Shown here: positions 6,921 to 8,535 of the stretch, in pieces
Numbering within the stretch: the first letter of the stretch is position 1
Layout: each line of letters starts with the position of its first letter
Assembly: GCA_002084385.1 (NCBI GenBank)
Contig: NBLS01000043.1
Location: forward strand, 1-8,535
Origin: Desulfobacteraceae bacterium 4572_19
Lineage (GTDB): Bacteria; Desulfobacterota; Desulfobacteria; Desulfobacterales; NBLS01
DNA: 8,535 nt
Direction of reading: 5' to 3'
The notes under the pieces: generated by a model
What the model saw: only the letters and a program-made list of their open reading frames with translations
What the model was told of the DNA's origin: nothing
The model's database searches: none
Position numbers and translations under genes: made by a program

Positions 6921-8535
6921 TTCTGATAGGCATTCATTTTGATAAACTCCTGACTTAAAGCACCTAATACAAGAATTTTCATAGGTTCATTAGAAGATAT
7001 TTTTACTGGTGCAATATCAGGGTAGGGAGCATCTTGTTCCCAGTCAGAATGATACGTTATTGTAGGTTTAATATAAGGAAAATATGACTGCATTAAATTA
7101 GCCATATATTGGGAAGGTGCAAAAATACGATTGGCATTTTTTAATAACAGTGTCTGATTTCTTCTCCATACATCAGGAGTAACACCACCGGGAATGGGAT
7201 ACGCTTCTACGCATAAGCTGTCTCTTGTTTCTCTGTTAGCACAAAATTTCATATCCGCATTAATTAATTTAGGATTTGCATTGATAAAATAGTAATCATG
7301 AAAAGTGATATCAAAGAGTATATCAAGATCTTTATATAACCCCCATAAAGACGGTTCCAAATCCAATATATGATGAAAATGAATTCTTGTAACTTGCAGA
7401 TATTTACAAAATTTAACAAGCTCTGCATACTCGTCTGGTAGAAAAAAATAAAGGCTTTCTGATTCTATTTCAGCTCCTAAACTCAATATTATTTGTCCAT
7501 TATCACCTGGGCGTATAATAATTGCATCCATTCTCGTTTTATTAATAAAAACTAACTCTTCTATATGTTTTTCTGTTCCTCCACCCATGTTATGACTAAT
7601 GAAAAGAATTACTGGTCTTGATGATTTTCTAATCAGATGGATCATGACATTTACACGTAAGCTACTAGCAGGATTTTGCATAATGTGTTCATGAACACGT
7701 TTATGGTAGTCAAAATGAAGTTTATTCATTGTTTCCATTGCCAAGGCAATTCTTTCTTTTTTTTCAATATTAAAGCTGACCCCACCGGTATGATAAACAA
7801 AAGTATTGGCACAAAGTTCATGTCGCCATCCCTTTTTTATGGCCCGCATACAAAAATCGTTTTCTTCTCCATATCCACGTCCAAAATTTTTTACATCAAA
7901 CAAACCAACATCTTTAATACACTCTCTTTTTATATACATGCAAAAACCAACAGCAGTTGGAATTTCAACGGATTCTACATTGTGATTAATTTTTGAAAAA
8001 GTCTGATCAATTTCATGGGGAGTCCATCTTAAAGAGAGGTCATTATTCTTACAAAAAATCGGAAAACTGCAAATAGTAGCATTATTTGAAAAAGGAGTTA
8101 CGGTACCAATTGTTTTTGACCTATATATACATTGATGCATACGATCTAACCAATTATTGGAAACAATTGTATCACTATTGAGTAAAACAACATCATTATC
8201 ATTATGAAGCACCATCCCCATATTTACACTTGCTACAAATCCAAGGTTGGTTTTATTTTCTAAAATGGTAATATTTTGATTTTGAGAAACAATAAACTTT
8301 AAATATTTTTTAATTTTTACATCAGGACATGCATCATCTATAATTATAATATTAAACTTTTGTTTTTGTTGGTATTTTAACACACTCTCCAAGCAATCCC
8401 TAACATCTTTATACCCCCTATAAATCGGAATAATAATATCAATCGTTTTAGAAGATGATAAACTAAACAACCCTTTTAAAGAGTGCGTTTTTTCACCTTT
8501 ATAAGCATTATTAAGCTTATTCTTTGTATTAGATA
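6917..8535 (-). CDS. Glycosyltransferase, GT2 domain plus start of GT4 domain; 5' end beyond window, 3' end frameshifted
   Basis: A transferase expected to add sugars to a surface polysaccharide or glycan in the cytoplasm. Residues are numbered from the in-frame TTG at 8470, but the frame stays open to the window edge (21 more codons) and no good start is seen, so the gene begins outside. The GT2 domain (about 10-235) has IDIIIPIYRG (10-19), IIDDACPD (43-50), metal-binding NSD (98-100), the acceptor-side motif GRGYGEENDF (197-206) and VYHTGG (225-230). A second, GT4-like domain begins near 285 with ILFISHNMGGGTEKH (288-302) and reaches KILVLGALS (498-506). The next residues, up to the stop at 517, are out of frame: sequence of the expected GT4 continuation reappears in another frame from 6950. 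About 45 residues typical of the family are missing at the junction. The GT2 half could still work alone. Confidence 0.85.
   Translation of the reverse strand, partial: SNTKNKLNNAYKGEKTHSLKGLFSLSSSKTIDIIIPIYRGYKDVRDCLESVLKYQQKQKFNIIIIDDACPDVKIKKYLKFIVSQNQNITILENKTNLGFVASVNMGMVLHNDNDVVLLNSDTIVSNNWLDRMHQCIYRSKTIGTVTPFSNNATICSFPIFCKNNDLSLRWTPHEIDQTFSKINHNVESVEIPTAVGFCMYIKRECIKDVGLFDVKNFGRGYGEENDFCMRAIKKGWRHELCANTFVYHTGGVSFNIEKKERIALAMETMNKLHFDYHKRVHEHIMQNPASSLRVNVMIHLIRKSSRPVILFISHNMGGGTEKHIEELVFINKTRMDAIIIRPGDNGQIILSLGAEIESESLYFFLPDEYAELVKFCKYLQVTRIHFHHILDLEPSLWGLYKDLDILFDITFHDYYFINANPKLINADMKFCANRETRDSLCVEAYPIPGGVTPDVWRRNQTLLLKNANRIFAPSQYMANLMQSYFPYIKPTITYHSDWEQDAPYPDIAPVKISSNEPMKILVLGALSQEFIKMNAYQK

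Noticed and set aside
8408..8470. TTG at 8470 as the start of the glycosyltransferase
   Set aside because: The AAGGG before it directly abuts the codon, and the frame is open upstream to the window edge, so a start outside the window is more likely.

Overview
The window is AT-rich and gene-dense. The gene content suggests an anaerobic Desulfobacterota-type bacterium (Desulfobacterales-like). The hints are a phenylacetate-CoA-ligase-type gene followed by a small ACT-domain gene, an acyl-CoA hydratase beside it, and an AMIN/Amidase_3 protein with a helical N-terminal region. This assignment is inferred from family knowledge; no marker gene here fixes the taxon.

Layout, left to right. (1) The 3' two thirds of mutS, entering from the left edge. 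(2) Three bases later, a long exported N-acetylmuramoyl-L-alanine amidase. (3) A 121-base gap holding a two-hairpin repeat, a possible promoter and a strong ribosome binding site. (4) An enoyl-CoA hydratase. (5) A paaK-type aryl-CoA ligase. (6) A gap built from two tandem, diverged copies of a 77-base unit that carries the same repeat. (7) A COG4747-like ACT-domain gene that has lost its middle and changed frame, so it is a pseudogene. (8) A perfect 15-bp inverted repeat between convergent genes. (9) On the minus strand, a large two-domain (GT2 + GT4) glycosyltransferase entering from the right edge. It is split by a second internal deletion and frame change.

How the genes fit together. mutS and the amidase look co-transcribed but are functionally unrelated (mismatch repair; peptidoglycan cleavage). 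The hydratase, the ligase and the broken ACT gene form a second plus-strand group that suggests activation of an aryl or other carboxylic acid to its CoA thioester, followed by acyl-CoA processing. The ACT protein was probably a ligand sensor for that group. The glycosyltransferase belongs to a separate surface-polysaccharide or glycosylation locus continuing to the right.

The most notable signal outside the genes is a small repeat family. Its terminus TTATATGAAAGTC occurs in all three intergenic gaps between about 3565 and 6353. Two copies (3588-3659 minus, 5833-5903 plus) share a nearly identical 71-72-base two-hairpin plan, and the second hairpin changes on both sides while staying paired. 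A third copy is a simple palindrome. One copy overlaps the paaK stop codon and seems to have remodelled the protein's C-terminus. No complete new defence or mobile system is visible; the repeat family and the paired gene decay are the parts worth follow-up.
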